Below the pieces are notes generated by a model. That model saw only the letters and a program-made list of their open reading frames with translations, was not told where the DNA came from and ran no database searches. Made by a program: the position numbers and the translations under genes. A stretch of 53,906 nucleotides of DNA from Gammaproteobacteria bacterium (GTDB lineage: Bacteria; Pseudomonadota; Gammaproteobacteria; Xanthomonadales; Xanthomonadaceae): assembly GCA_026398715.1 (NCBI GenBank), contig JAPLSI010000124.1, positions 1-53,906 on the forward strand. Reading direction: 5' to 3'. Positions 46,988-53,906 of the stretch are shown in pieces; position 1 is the first letter of the stretch; every line of letters starts with the position of its first letter.

Positions 46988-49777
46988 ATGGAAGGCACTC
47001 GCTGGTCCACGCTTTCCCCCCTGCTCGATGAATTGCTGGAGCTGACCGGGCATTCGCGCGCGCGCCGCCTGGCGCAAATCCAGGGCTCCGATCCCGACCT
47101 GGCGCACGAACTCGAGAACCTGATGGCGCTCGAGGAAGAGCGCCCCGATTTCATGTCGCAGCCCGTGGTGAACGCGAGCCTGTTCGCCGCGCAACCCGAC
47201 CAGGAAGTCGGCCCCTACCGCCTGGTGTCGCCGATTGGCGAAGGCGGCATGGGCCAGGTCTGGCTGGCCGTGCGCGCCGACGGCCTTTACGAACGCCGCG
47301 TAGCGCTCAAGTTGTTGAGGCCGGGCCTGGGCGACGTCGGCCTGCATGCGCGATTCACCCGCGAGCGACAGATCCTCGCGCGCCTGGGCCACGCGCACAT
47401 CGCGCGATTGCTCGATGCCGGTATCAGCCAGGATGGGCAGCCCTACCTGGCGCTGGACTATGTGCGCGGCGACCCCATCACCGACTACGCAAAAAAACGC
47501 GCGTTGGACGTGCGCACGCGCCTGCATCTTTTTTCGCAGGTTTGCGCGGCGGTCAGCCACGCCCACGCCAACCTGGTCGTGCATCGCGACCTGAAACCCT
47601 CGAACATCCTGGTCAACTCGTCCGGCGAAGTCTGCCTGCTCGATTTCGGCATCGCGAAGCTGCTCGACCAGCAGGACCAGGCCAGCGCCGACGAGATCAC
47701 GCGCACCGGCAGCCGAACCTTCACCCTGCACTACGCGGCGCCGGAACAATTGCGTGGCGAGATCATCACCACGATGACCGACGTCTACGCGCTGGGCGTG
47801 GTGCTGTACGAACTGCTCACGGACTGCAAACCCTACGGACTGAGCCGTCCCAGCGACGCAGCCTGGGAGGAAGCGATCCTGGGCGGCGAACCCGGGCGGC
47901 CTTCGCACGTGGCGGCACGCGTGGCGCGCGAAACGGGTTCTGTGTTCGACAAGCGCCGCGCGCGATCGCTGGCCGGCGACCTCGACAATATCGTGCTCAA
48001 GGCGCTCAACAAATTGCCCGAGCAGCGCTACGCGTCGGTGGAAGCACTGGCGCAGGACCTGCGCCGGCATCTCGACGGGCAACCCGTGCATGCGCGTGCG
48101 CAAAGCCTGGGCTATCGCACGCGCAAGTACCTGCGTCGCCATGTACTCGGCCTTGCGGCGGGCGGCATCATCACCGGCGTGCTGTGCGTGTCGCTGGCAA
48201 TCGTCTCGTGGCAGGCCAGCAAGGCGGTGAAGGAAGCGTCGCGCGCGCAGGCCATGCAGGATTTCGTGGTCGGCATCTTCGAAGGATCCGGGACAAGCAA
48301 CCGGGAAGAGGGCGTGGACGTGCGCGCCCTGCTCGACGCCGGCGTGACCCGCGCCGATTCGGAACTGGCGACGCAACCACAGGCGCGCGCCGAACTGATC
48401 GGGCTTATTGCGAAACTGCGCTCCGGCCTGGGCGACGACGAACAATCCCTGAAGTTGCTCGATCGGCAACACGACGTGCTGCGCGCGCTGGGCGACAACG
48501 CGCCGGCCAACCTGGTGCTCGACGCATCGGCCCTGCGCGCCTACGGCCTGCGCGAACTCGGGCGCAACCAGGAGTGCCTGGATTCGGTCGGGCCGACGCT
48601 GGCCATCGCCCATGACGCGGCCGATGCCTATCCGTTGCCGGCGGCGGAATTCCTGTCGCAACTGGGCCGCTGCCACGCGGCCCTGGGCGGCCGCGCCGTG
48701 GCGCGCGACCTGTTCGGCCAGGCGCTGCAGTTGCGCAAGGCCCATGCTGCGGCCACCGCACTCACCGCCGAGAGCGAAAGCGACCTGGCCATGCTGCAAC
48801 TGGCCGACGGCAAGCCCGACGCCGCCGTGCGTGGCCTGCGCGAAGCCCTTGGCCACCTGCGCTACAACGGCGGCGAGCAAAACGCGCTTGGCGCGGAAAT
48901 CTGGTCGGGCCTCGGCGCCGCGTTCAAGGCACAGGACAACGCGGTGGAAGCGGAAGCTGCCTACCGCCAGGCGCTGGACATTGCACTGGGCCGCTTCGGC
49001 GCGAGCCATCCACGCACCGGCGCCATCCAGACTTCGCTGGCATCCGTGCTTACCAGCAGCGGCAAGCTGGCCGAAGCCGCACAGTTGCTTTCCCAGGCGA
49101 AGGACGGCATCGCTGCTCGCTGGGGCGCCAACAGCACGCAAGTTGCAGACCACGAAAGCCTGCGCGGCATGGTCGCCCTGGAGCGCGACCAGCCTGCGGA
49201 GGCCGAGGCCCTGATGGCCGACGCCATTCGCATCTGGCGCAGCCGTGGCGCGATCGGCGGCCACGCCTGGGACCTGTGCCACCTGGCGCAGGCGCAGACC
49301 GAACTGGCACGCGATCCACAAGCGGAAGCCAATCGTCGCGAGTGCCTGGCATTGCTCAGGGCGCAGCCCGATGCCAATGAAGTGCCCGCCATCGCGGCGT
49401 TGGTGCAGGCCGCGCTGGATCGTTCCGACACAATCCGCGCTGGCGCCTGGCTGGCGCAGTTGCCGCGGGAAAAGACCACTGGCGGGCCGGAGTTGACCCT
49501 GGCACGTGCCCGGCTCGCGCAGATGACCGGCGAGGCCGATGCCGGCCAGCAGATCGAGACTGCGCTTGCGCAATTGCCCGACGACCGCAGGCATCGCCGG
49601 CTCCGCTGGCAGGCCATGTCCATGCAGGCCGCGCAGGCTTGCCTGTCGGGAAGGAATGATTTCGGCGTGGCGCTGCGCGACCGCATCGCGGCCGAAGCGC
49701 AGCTGATGGAACCCGAACACCGCCGCCAGCAACGCAGGCTGGCCTTGCTCGGCGCGGCTTGCCAGGCGAGAAGCTAG
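46988..49777 (+). CDS. Ser/Thr protein kinase with transmembrane helix and TPR-like repeats
   Basis: A 929-aa kinase. After a 75-residue lead, the kinase domain (about 78-355) has GEGGMG at 84-89, K108, catalytic HRDLKPSN with D201, DFG at 219-221 and YAAPEQL. A membrane helix lies near 386-410 (VLGLAAGGIITGVLCVSLAIV). The remaining about 500 residues form an alpha-helical, alanine-rich periplasmic region with TPR-like repeats, for example EAEAAYRQALDIALGRFGASHPRTG, probably the sensory part. It is the likely partner of the ECF sigma factor encoded just upstream. An open frame of similar length on the opposite strand is a codon-bias shadow. Confidence 0.92.
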   Translation: MEGTRWSTLSPLLDELLELTGHSRARRLAQIQGSDPDLAHELENLMALEEERPDFMSQPVVNASLFAAQPDQEVGPYRLVSPIGEGGMGQVWLAVRADGLYERRVALKLLRPGLGDVGLHARFTRERQILARLGHAHIARLLDAGISQDGQPYLALDYVRGDPITDYAKKRALDVRTRLHLFSQVCAAVSHAHANLVVHRDLKPSNILVNSSGEVCLLDFGIAKLLDQQDQASADEITRTGSRTFTLHYAAPEQLRGEIITTMTDVYALGVVLYELLTDCKPYGLSRPSDAAWEEAILGGEPGRPSHVAARVARETGSVFDKRRARSLAGDLDNIVLKALNKLPEQRYASVEALAQDLRRHLDGQPVHARAQSLGYRTRKYLRRHVLGLAAGGIITGVLCVSLAIVSWQASKAVKEASRAQAMQDFVVGIFEGSGTSNREEGVDVRALLDAGVTRADSELATQPQARAELIGLIAKLRSGLGDDEQSLKLLDRQHDVLRALGDNAPANLVLDASALRAYGLRELGRNQECLDSVGPTLAIAHDAADAYPLPAAEFLSQLGRCHAALGGRAVARDLFGQALQLRKAHAAATALTAESESDLAMLQLADGKPDAAVRGLREALGHLRYNGGEQNALGAEIWSGLGAAFKAQDNAVEAEAAYRQALDIALGRFGASHPRTGAIQTSLASVLTSSGKLAEAAQLLSQAKDGIAARWGANSTQVADHESLRGMVALERDQPAEAEALMADAIRIWRSRGAIGGHAWDLCHLAQAQTELARDPQAEANRRECLALLRAQPDANEVPAIAALVQAALDRSDTIRAGAWLAQLPREKTTGGPELTLARARLAQMTGEADAGQQIETALAQLPDDRRHRRLRWQAMSMQAAQACLSGRNDFGVALRDRIAAEAQLMEPEHRRQQRRLALLGAACQARS

Positions 49778-49807
49778 CCCGCCATATCTCTTGGCCGGCG
49801 CGATCGC

Positions 49808-50440
49808 CTAGTCCGGTGCATCGAAGGGCAGCGTGGCCTGTTGCAGGTCGATGTGGCCTTCGCCGGCCATGATCTTCTTGAACTCCGCGCGCGACACCGA
49901 CACGTAGCGCTCGTTGCCGCCGATTTCCACCTGCGGGCCATCCTTCACGGCGCGACCGTTTTCATCCACGCGCACCACCATCGTCGCCTTCTTGCCGGTG
50001 TGGCAGATGGTCTTGATCTCGATGAGGTTGTCGGCCAGCGCCAGCAGGTAGCGGCTGCCCTCGAACAATTCGCCACGGAAATCCGTGCGCAATCCGTACG
50101 CCAGTACCGGGATATGCAGCTTGTCCACCACATCGCTCAGTTGCCAGACCTGCGGCTTGGCCATGAACTGCGCCTCATCCACCAGCACGCAACCCAGCGG
50201 CCCGCGCGCGGCGATATCGGCCTGCACCAGCGCCAGCAGGTCGTCGTTGCCATCGAACACGGTGGCGCGTGCCTTCAGGCCGATGCGCGACGCGACCACG
50301 CCTTCGCCGGCGCGACGGTCCAGCCGCGGCGTCAGCACCAGCGTGCGCATGCCGCGCTCGTGGTAGTTGTACGCGCTCTGCAGCAACGTCGTGGTCTTGC
50401 CGGCGTTCATCGCCGAATAATAGAAATACAGTTTGGCCAT
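49808..50440 (-). CDS. tdk: Thymidine kinase (type II)
   Basis: A 210-aa enzyme phosphorylating thymidine in nucleotide salvage. The P-loop is [13 protein letters not shown], the Walker B/catalytic block VLVDEAQF, and the thymidine-binding loop [31 protein letters not shown] and [12 protein letters not shown] complete the family pattern. The Cys residues that bind structural zinc in E. coli and human enzymes are mostly absent here (CHTG and SVSR instead of Cys-rich turns). The start is at ATG 50440. The truC gene lies upstream on the same strand, 31 bp away. Confidence 0.96.
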   Translation of the reverse strand: MAKLYFYYSAMNAGKTTTLLQSAYNYHERGMRTLVLTPRLDRRAGEGVVASRIGLKARATVFDGNDDLLALVQADIAARGPLGCVLVDEAQFMAKPQVWQLSDVVDKLHIPVLAYGLRTDFRGELFEGSRYLLALADNLIEIKTICHTGKKATMVVRVDENGRAVKDGPQVEIGGNERYVSVSRAEFKKIMAGEGHIDLQQATLPFDAPD

Positions 50441-50471
50441 AAGCTTAGGTTGGGCTTCGGTCGGCGTGGAT

Positions 50472-51236
50472 TCAAGTAGCCGGGGCGCTCGCGTCGGGCT
50501 GCGGCTCGGGCAGCGACAACAAGGCCAGCGCCTTCAGGAATTCGCGGTCCAGCGGCGCGGTCACCAGCACTGGCGCGCCCGACACGGGATGGGTGAATCC
50601 CAGCGTCCAGGCATGCAGCAACATGCGATGCACGCCCTGCATGCGGAAATTCCGGTTGTGCCGGCCGTCGCCGTGGCTGGAGTCGCCGATCAGGTGGTGC
50701 GAGAGGTGCTTCAAGTGGCGCCGGATCTGTCGGAAGCGGCCGGTCAGCGGCGAGCACTTCAGCAGCGCGTAGCGCGAGGTCTCGTGGGCGCTGCTCGGCA
50801 GCGCGAGTTCGGCCGTGCCCAGGCGCGTGAATTGCGTGATCGCCGGTTTTTTCTCGGGCTTGCCCGGGCCGCCATCCAGCGGATAGTCCAGCAGCAGCTC
50901 CGGTTCGGGCCAACCGCGGCAGATCGCGAGGTAATCCTTGCGCACTTCGCGGGACATGAAGATGCCGCCGAGCGCCGCCGCCGTCGCCTGGTTGAAGGCC
51001 ACCAGCAGGCAGCCACTGGTGGCGCGGTCGAGGCGATGCACCAGGTGCACCGGCCGGCCGAACTGCAGCCGCAGGCGATCGACCAGGAAGTCGTCCTCGC
51101 CACGCGCCATCGCGCTGGCGTGCGCCATCAGGCCCGCAGGTTTGTCCACTACCGCCAGGCAGTCGTCGGCATACAGCACGGTGATGCCGGGAGCATCGGG
51201 CGCTGCCGATGCCTCGCTTGCGACCACGGCATTCAT
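50472..51236 (-). CDS. truC: tRNA pseudouridine(65) synthase TruC
   Basis: A 254-aa RluA-family pseudouridine synthase. The catalytic aspartate is D70 in HRLDRATSG, and [15 protein letters not shown] is the usual strand before it. [31 protein letters not shown] is close to the E. coli TruC signature, so tRNA-U65 is the likely target. There is no S4 domain. The start at ATG 51236 overlaps the ubiB stop by 4 bp (ATGA), so it is the last gene of the SDR-ubiJ-ubiB-truC run. Confidence 0.87.
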   Translation of the reverse strand: MNAVVASEASAAPDAPGITVLYADDCLAVVDKPAGLMAHASAMARGEDDFLVDRLRLQFGRPVHLVHRLDRATSGCLLVAFNQATAAALGGIFMSREVRKDYLAICRGWPEPELLLDYPLDGGPGKPEKKPAITQFTRLGTAELALPSSAHETSRYALLKCSPLTGRFRQIRRHLKHLSHHLIGDSSHGDGRHNRNFRMQGVHRMLLHAWTLGFTHPVSGAPVLVTAPLDREFLKALALLSLPEPQPDASAPAT

Positions 51237-52936
51237 CGGCGACGCGGCCACGCCGCCATGAAGGCGCCAAAGGCTCCGAGTCCCGCAATCCACACCGCAC
51301 CGTGCAGGCCCAGCACCCTCGGGCCTTCCGCAGCCAGCGAATACAACACGGCCGCCGCCAGCAGCAGGCCGGTGCCGAGGATGGCGTAGATGGTCTGCCG
51401 TTGGCCGTCGCGCGAAATGCGCGCCAGTTCAGCCAGTTCCACCGAGCGCATGTTCAGCACATGCGTGCCGGCCACTTGCTGCGCCAGGAAATCACGCAGC
51501 AGGCGCGGCATCTCCGGCGCATGGGTAATCATTTCCGGCAGGCGCTTGCGCATCTCGTCCATCAGCGCCTGCGGGCTGTAGCGCTTGCGCAGGATTTCTT
51601 CCAGCACCGGTTGCGCCACCGCCCAGATGTCGAGCTTCGGGTCCAGCACGCGGCCGACGCCTTCCACGTTCAACAGGGTCTTCTGCAACAGGATCAGTTG
51701 CGGCTGTACGGTCAGCTGGTAACGCTGCGCGGTACGGAACAGCTTGATCATCACCTCGGCCAGCGAAATTTCCGACAGCGGCCGGGTGAAATACGGCTCG
51801 CACACCGAACGGCATGATGCTTCCAGTTCGTCGATGCGGATGTTGGACGGCATCCAGCCGGCCTCCACGTGCAGCTCGGCGATGCGCCGGTAGTCGCGCT
51901 GGAAGACGGCCTGGAAATTCTCGGCCAGGAAATACTGGTCGCGGCTCGGCAACTGGCCGACGATGCCGAAATCCAGCGCAATGAAGCGCGGGTTGTCCTT
52001 GCGCGTCGCATCCACCCAGATGTTGCCGGCATGGGCGTCGGCATGGAAGAAATTGTCGCGGAACACCTGCGTGTAGAACACGCGCACGCCCTTGGCCGCC
52101 AGCGCACTGCGGTTGATGCCCGCCTCGTCCAGCGCCCGCACGTCGTCCGAGCCGATGCCGCGGACGCGCTCCATGGTCAGCACGCTTTCGCCGGTCAGCG
52201 CCCAGTGCACTTCGGGCACGTACAGGTCGTCCGACCCCAGCCAGAGCCGGCGCATCAGGCTGGCATTGGCGCCCTCGCGCTGAAGGTCGAGCTCGGCGTA
52301 CAGCGTGTTCTCGATTTCAGACACGACTTCCTGCGGCCGGATATAGGCGGCATTGGGATGGTGGCGGTCGGCCAGGCCGGCCAGCGCGCGCAGCAGGCCG
52401 ATATCGGCCTCGATCTGTTCGCGCACGTTCGGACGCAACACTTTCACCACCACTTCGCGGCCATCGTGCAGCGTGGCGGCGTGCACCTGCGCGATGGAAG
52501 CGGAAGCCAGCGGCGTGATGTCGAAGGAAGCGAACAACTCCGATACCGGCTTGCCCAGGCTGCGTTCGATTTCATCACGCGCCAGCAAACCATCGAAGGG
52601 CGCGACTTGGTCACGCAGCAAGTTCAGTTCGTCGGCGACATCCGGCGGCAGCAGGTCGCGACGCGTGGACAAGACCTGCCCGAACTTTACAAAGATCGGA
52701 CCGAGCTCTTGCAGCGCCAGGCGCAGTCGCACGCCGCTCGGCATCTTGTCTTCGTCACTGGCGCGCGGCGTGAACGGCCGCAGCAGCCACAACCATTTCC
52801 CGAAGGCCGTATCGATCAGCAGCGCGTCGAGGCGATGCTTGAGCAATACGCGCGCGATACGCAACGCGCGCAGGCCGCCACGAAATCCGCCGACCACCAT
52901 GCCTGAAGGCACCGGAGCTTCAGAAGCTGCGTTCAT
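51233..52936 (-). CDS. ubiB: Ubiquinone biosynthesis regulatory kinase-like protein UbiB
   Basis: A 567-aa atypical kinase (ABC1/ADCK/UbiB family) required for aerobic ubiquinone synthesis; it probably uses ATP hydrolysis to help extract lipophilic intermediates. Seen are the KxGQ motif in [24 protein letters not shown] (Ala-rich loop in place of the glycine loop), [19 protein letters not shown] and [10 protein letters not shown]. Two C-terminal membrane helices (about 510-560) anchor it to the inner membrane. Start and stop overlap ubiJ and truC by 4 bp each. Confidence 0.95.
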   Translation of the reverse strand: MNAASEAPVPSGMVVGGFRGGLRALRIARVLLKHRLDALLIDTAFGKWLWLLRPFTPRASDEDKMPSGVRLRLALQELGPIFVKFGQVLSTRRDLLPPDVADELNLLRDQVAPFDGLLARDEIERSLGKPVSELFASFDITPLASASIAQVHAATLHDGREVVVKVLRPNVREQIEADIGLLRALAGLADRHHPNAAYIRPQEVVSEIENTLYAELDLQREGANASLMRRLWLGSDDLYVPEVHWALTGESVLTMERVRGIGSDDVRALDEAGINRSALAAKGVRVFYTQVFRDNFFHADAHAGNIWVDATRKDNPRFIALDFGIVGQLPSRDQYFLAENFQAVFQRDYRRIAELHVEAGWMPSNIRIDELEASCRSVCEPYFTRPLSEISLAEVMIKLFRTAQRYQLTVQPQLILLQKTLLNVEGVGRVLDPKLDIWAVAQPVLEEILRKRYSPQALMDEMRKRLPEMITHAPEMPRLLRDFLAQQVAGTHVLNMRSVELAELARISRDGQRQTIYAILGTGLLLAAAVLYSLAAEGPRVLGLHGAVWIAGLGAFGAFMAAWPRRR

Positions 52937-53592
52937 GCGCCTGCATCACCTTGCGCCGGCAGTCTCGCCACGCGCGCGATCAATCGTTCGGCGCGATCGC
53001 GCAATGCATCCACGTCGTCGTGGAAAGCCTCGAGCTCGGCCTTGGCCACCACGTCGCGGCTTTCCTCGGTGACGAATTCCGCGGCATCACGCGCCATGTT
53101 GCCGGCTACGCGCGTCGCGCCGCGGAATGCTTCGCGAAATACCCGCGCCACCTGTGGCCCGAAGATCGGCCCCATCGCATCGGCAAACGGCTTGTCCCAG
53201 TCAGGATCAAAACCCTGCCCGAGCTTCTGCAAGGTGCGCGCGAGGTCCGCATCGCCATTGATGCGCATCTTGCCGACCGGCGGCGCATTGCTGGCGCGGG
53301 CGAAGGGCAGCTGCGACAACAGGCCGCCCAGGGTGGCGCGGATGCCAAGGTCTGCTTCGATTTCGTGGTCGGGCGGGCCGATCCGCAGCTTGCCGTCCTG
53401 GGCCGTTACCGACAGGGCGATGGCCGGGGCTTCGAGTTCGAGCTGGATGCGCCTGCCCTCCAGACCCTTCAATGCCGTTCGCGTGTCCGGGTCGAGTACC
53501 AGCAGCTGTTCGAGCGCCATCTCCAGCGCGCGGCCGGCGATGGGTTTCAGGCCCTGCAATAGCGAGGGCGGCTCGAGTCCGGGGCTGTTCAT
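52933..53592 (-). CDS. ubiJ: Ubiquinone biosynthesis accessory factor UbiJ (SCP2 domain)
   Basis: A 219-aa lipid-binding accessory protein of the cytosolic ubiquinone synthesis complex. The N-terminal SCP2-like sterol carrier domain (about 20-125) contains [22 protein letters not shown] and [19 protein letters not shown], and the middle has [15 protein letters not shown], typical of UbiJ. The C-terminal about 50 residues form a coiled coil ([19 protein letters not shown]). The position immediately upstream of ubiB is as in E. coli, where ubiE-ubiJ-ubiB form an operon; ubiE is replaced here by an SDR gene. Confidence 0.9.
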   Translation of the reverse strand: MNSPGLEPPSLLQGLKPIAGRALEMALEQLLVLDPDTRTALKGLEGRRIQLELEAPAIALSVTAQDGKLRIGPPDHEIEADLGIRATLGGLLSQLPFARASNAPPVGKMRINGDADLARTLQKLGQGFDPDWDKPFADAMGPIFGPQVARVFREAFRGATRVAGNMARDAAEFVTEESRDVVAKAELEAFHDDVDALRDRAERLIARVARLPAQGDAGA

Positions 53593-53906
53593 GGCGCCAT
53601 TCTACCGGCTGCCCACCACTCGGCGGTGCGGCGCAGCCCTTCGGCGACGCTTACCTGCGGCCGGTAGCCGAGATCGCGCGCGGCGGCGGAGATGTCGTAC
53701 CAGTGCGGCGTGGACAGCTGTTCAGCCAGGAACCGGGTCATCGGTGGCTCGCCGGACAGCGAAAACATCCGCCACGCGGTTTCCAGCACGGCGCCCGCGG
53801 CGTAGGCGAGGGGATAGGGAATGCTTTTTTCAACGGTTGGCGCACCGGCCGCGCGCAACAGGGCGTTGACGATCTCGCGCAACTCCATCGGCTCGCCGTT
53901 GCTGAT
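53589..53906 (-). CDS. 3-beta-HSD/extended SDR protein, C-terminal part (5' end outside window)
   Basis: The C-terminal 105 residues of an NAD(P)-dependent reductase; the frame is open to the last base, so the gene begins beyond the window. ISNGEPMELREIVNALLRAAG and the C-terminal DISAAARDLGYRPQVSVAEGLRRTAEWW are typical of the 3-beta-hydroxysteroid dehydrogenase/isomerase branch, which also includes OleD of olefinic hydrocarbon synthesis. OleD is a possible identity but the catalytic part is missing. Its stop overlaps the ubiJ start by ATGA. Confidence 0.78.
   Translation of the reverse strand: MSNGEPMELREIVNALLRAAGAPTVEKSIPYPLAYAAGAVLETAWRMFSLSGEPPMTRFLAEQLSTPHWYDISAAARDLGYRPQVSVAEGLRRTAEWWAAGRMAP

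Noticed and set aside
46853..49732. 959-codon open frame on the minus strand
   Set aside because: It is antisense to the TPR kinase, lacks domain similarity and results from codon bias; the plus strand has full kinase motifs.

Overview
This window looks like a chromosomal segment of a high-GC gammaproteobacterium of the order Lysobacterales (Xanthomonadales). The markers are a XanB2-type chorismatase, an sX13-like small RNA just downstream of polA, the RDD/SpoIIM/DUF4129/DUF4350/MoxR/DUF58 membrane-stress cluster, a UbiJ-UbiB operon, and DUF6491 and DUF2782 proteins. The family cannot be fixed by eye. There are no phage genes, integrases, transposases, tRNAs, rRNAs or CRISPR arrays; nearly all of it is compact housekeeping and core-accessory DNA on both strands.

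Layout: (1) 1-6.8 kb: the 3' end of uvrD, a membrane Ser/Thr kinase, a TRAP binding protein, a diheme cytochrome c, and the TRAP permease pair dctQM behind a DUF2782 gene. (2) 6.9-20.0 kb: a secreted PPC-repeat protein, polA, an sX13-like sRNA, hemF, the chorismatase, xthA, threonine aldolase, oligopeptidase A, a DUF6491 protein and an aldehyde dehydrogenase. (3) 20.1-27.2 kb: one tightly overlapped operon: gamma-carbonic anhydrase, RDD, SpoIIM-like, DUF4129 (broken by a frameshift), DUF4350, MoxR ATPase, DUF58. (4) 27.2-35.6 kb: aroE, hemB, an orphan oligopeptide-type ABC permease plus fused double ATPase, a GAF-GAF-GGDEF-EAL protein and an SDR. (5) 35.7-40.9 kb: a mini band-7-like protein, rsmG-parA-parB, a GT2 glycosyltransferase with a LAB_N partner, a 617-bp gene-free stretch holding two inverted cloverleaf-like palindromic repeats, and rpmB-rpmG with a clear promoter and terminator. 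(6) 40.9-53.9 kb: a MgtC/DUF4010 membrane protein, acs, a delta-9 desaturase, mutM, an ECF sigma factor with a TPR-bearing kinase, tdk, and the overlapped operon SDR-ubiJ-ubiB-truC.

Functionally, several genes feed respiratory cofactors: aroE supplies the shikimate route to chorismate, the chorismatase can make 4-hydroxybenzoate, and UbiJ/UbiB act later in ubiquinone synthesis; hemB and hemF serve heme synthesis and the diheme cytochrome uses heme. The most unusual items are the paired covarying palindromic repeats at 39795-40248, the sX13-like RNA with CCCC in every loop, and the frameshifted DUF4129 gene inside an otherwise intact operon.
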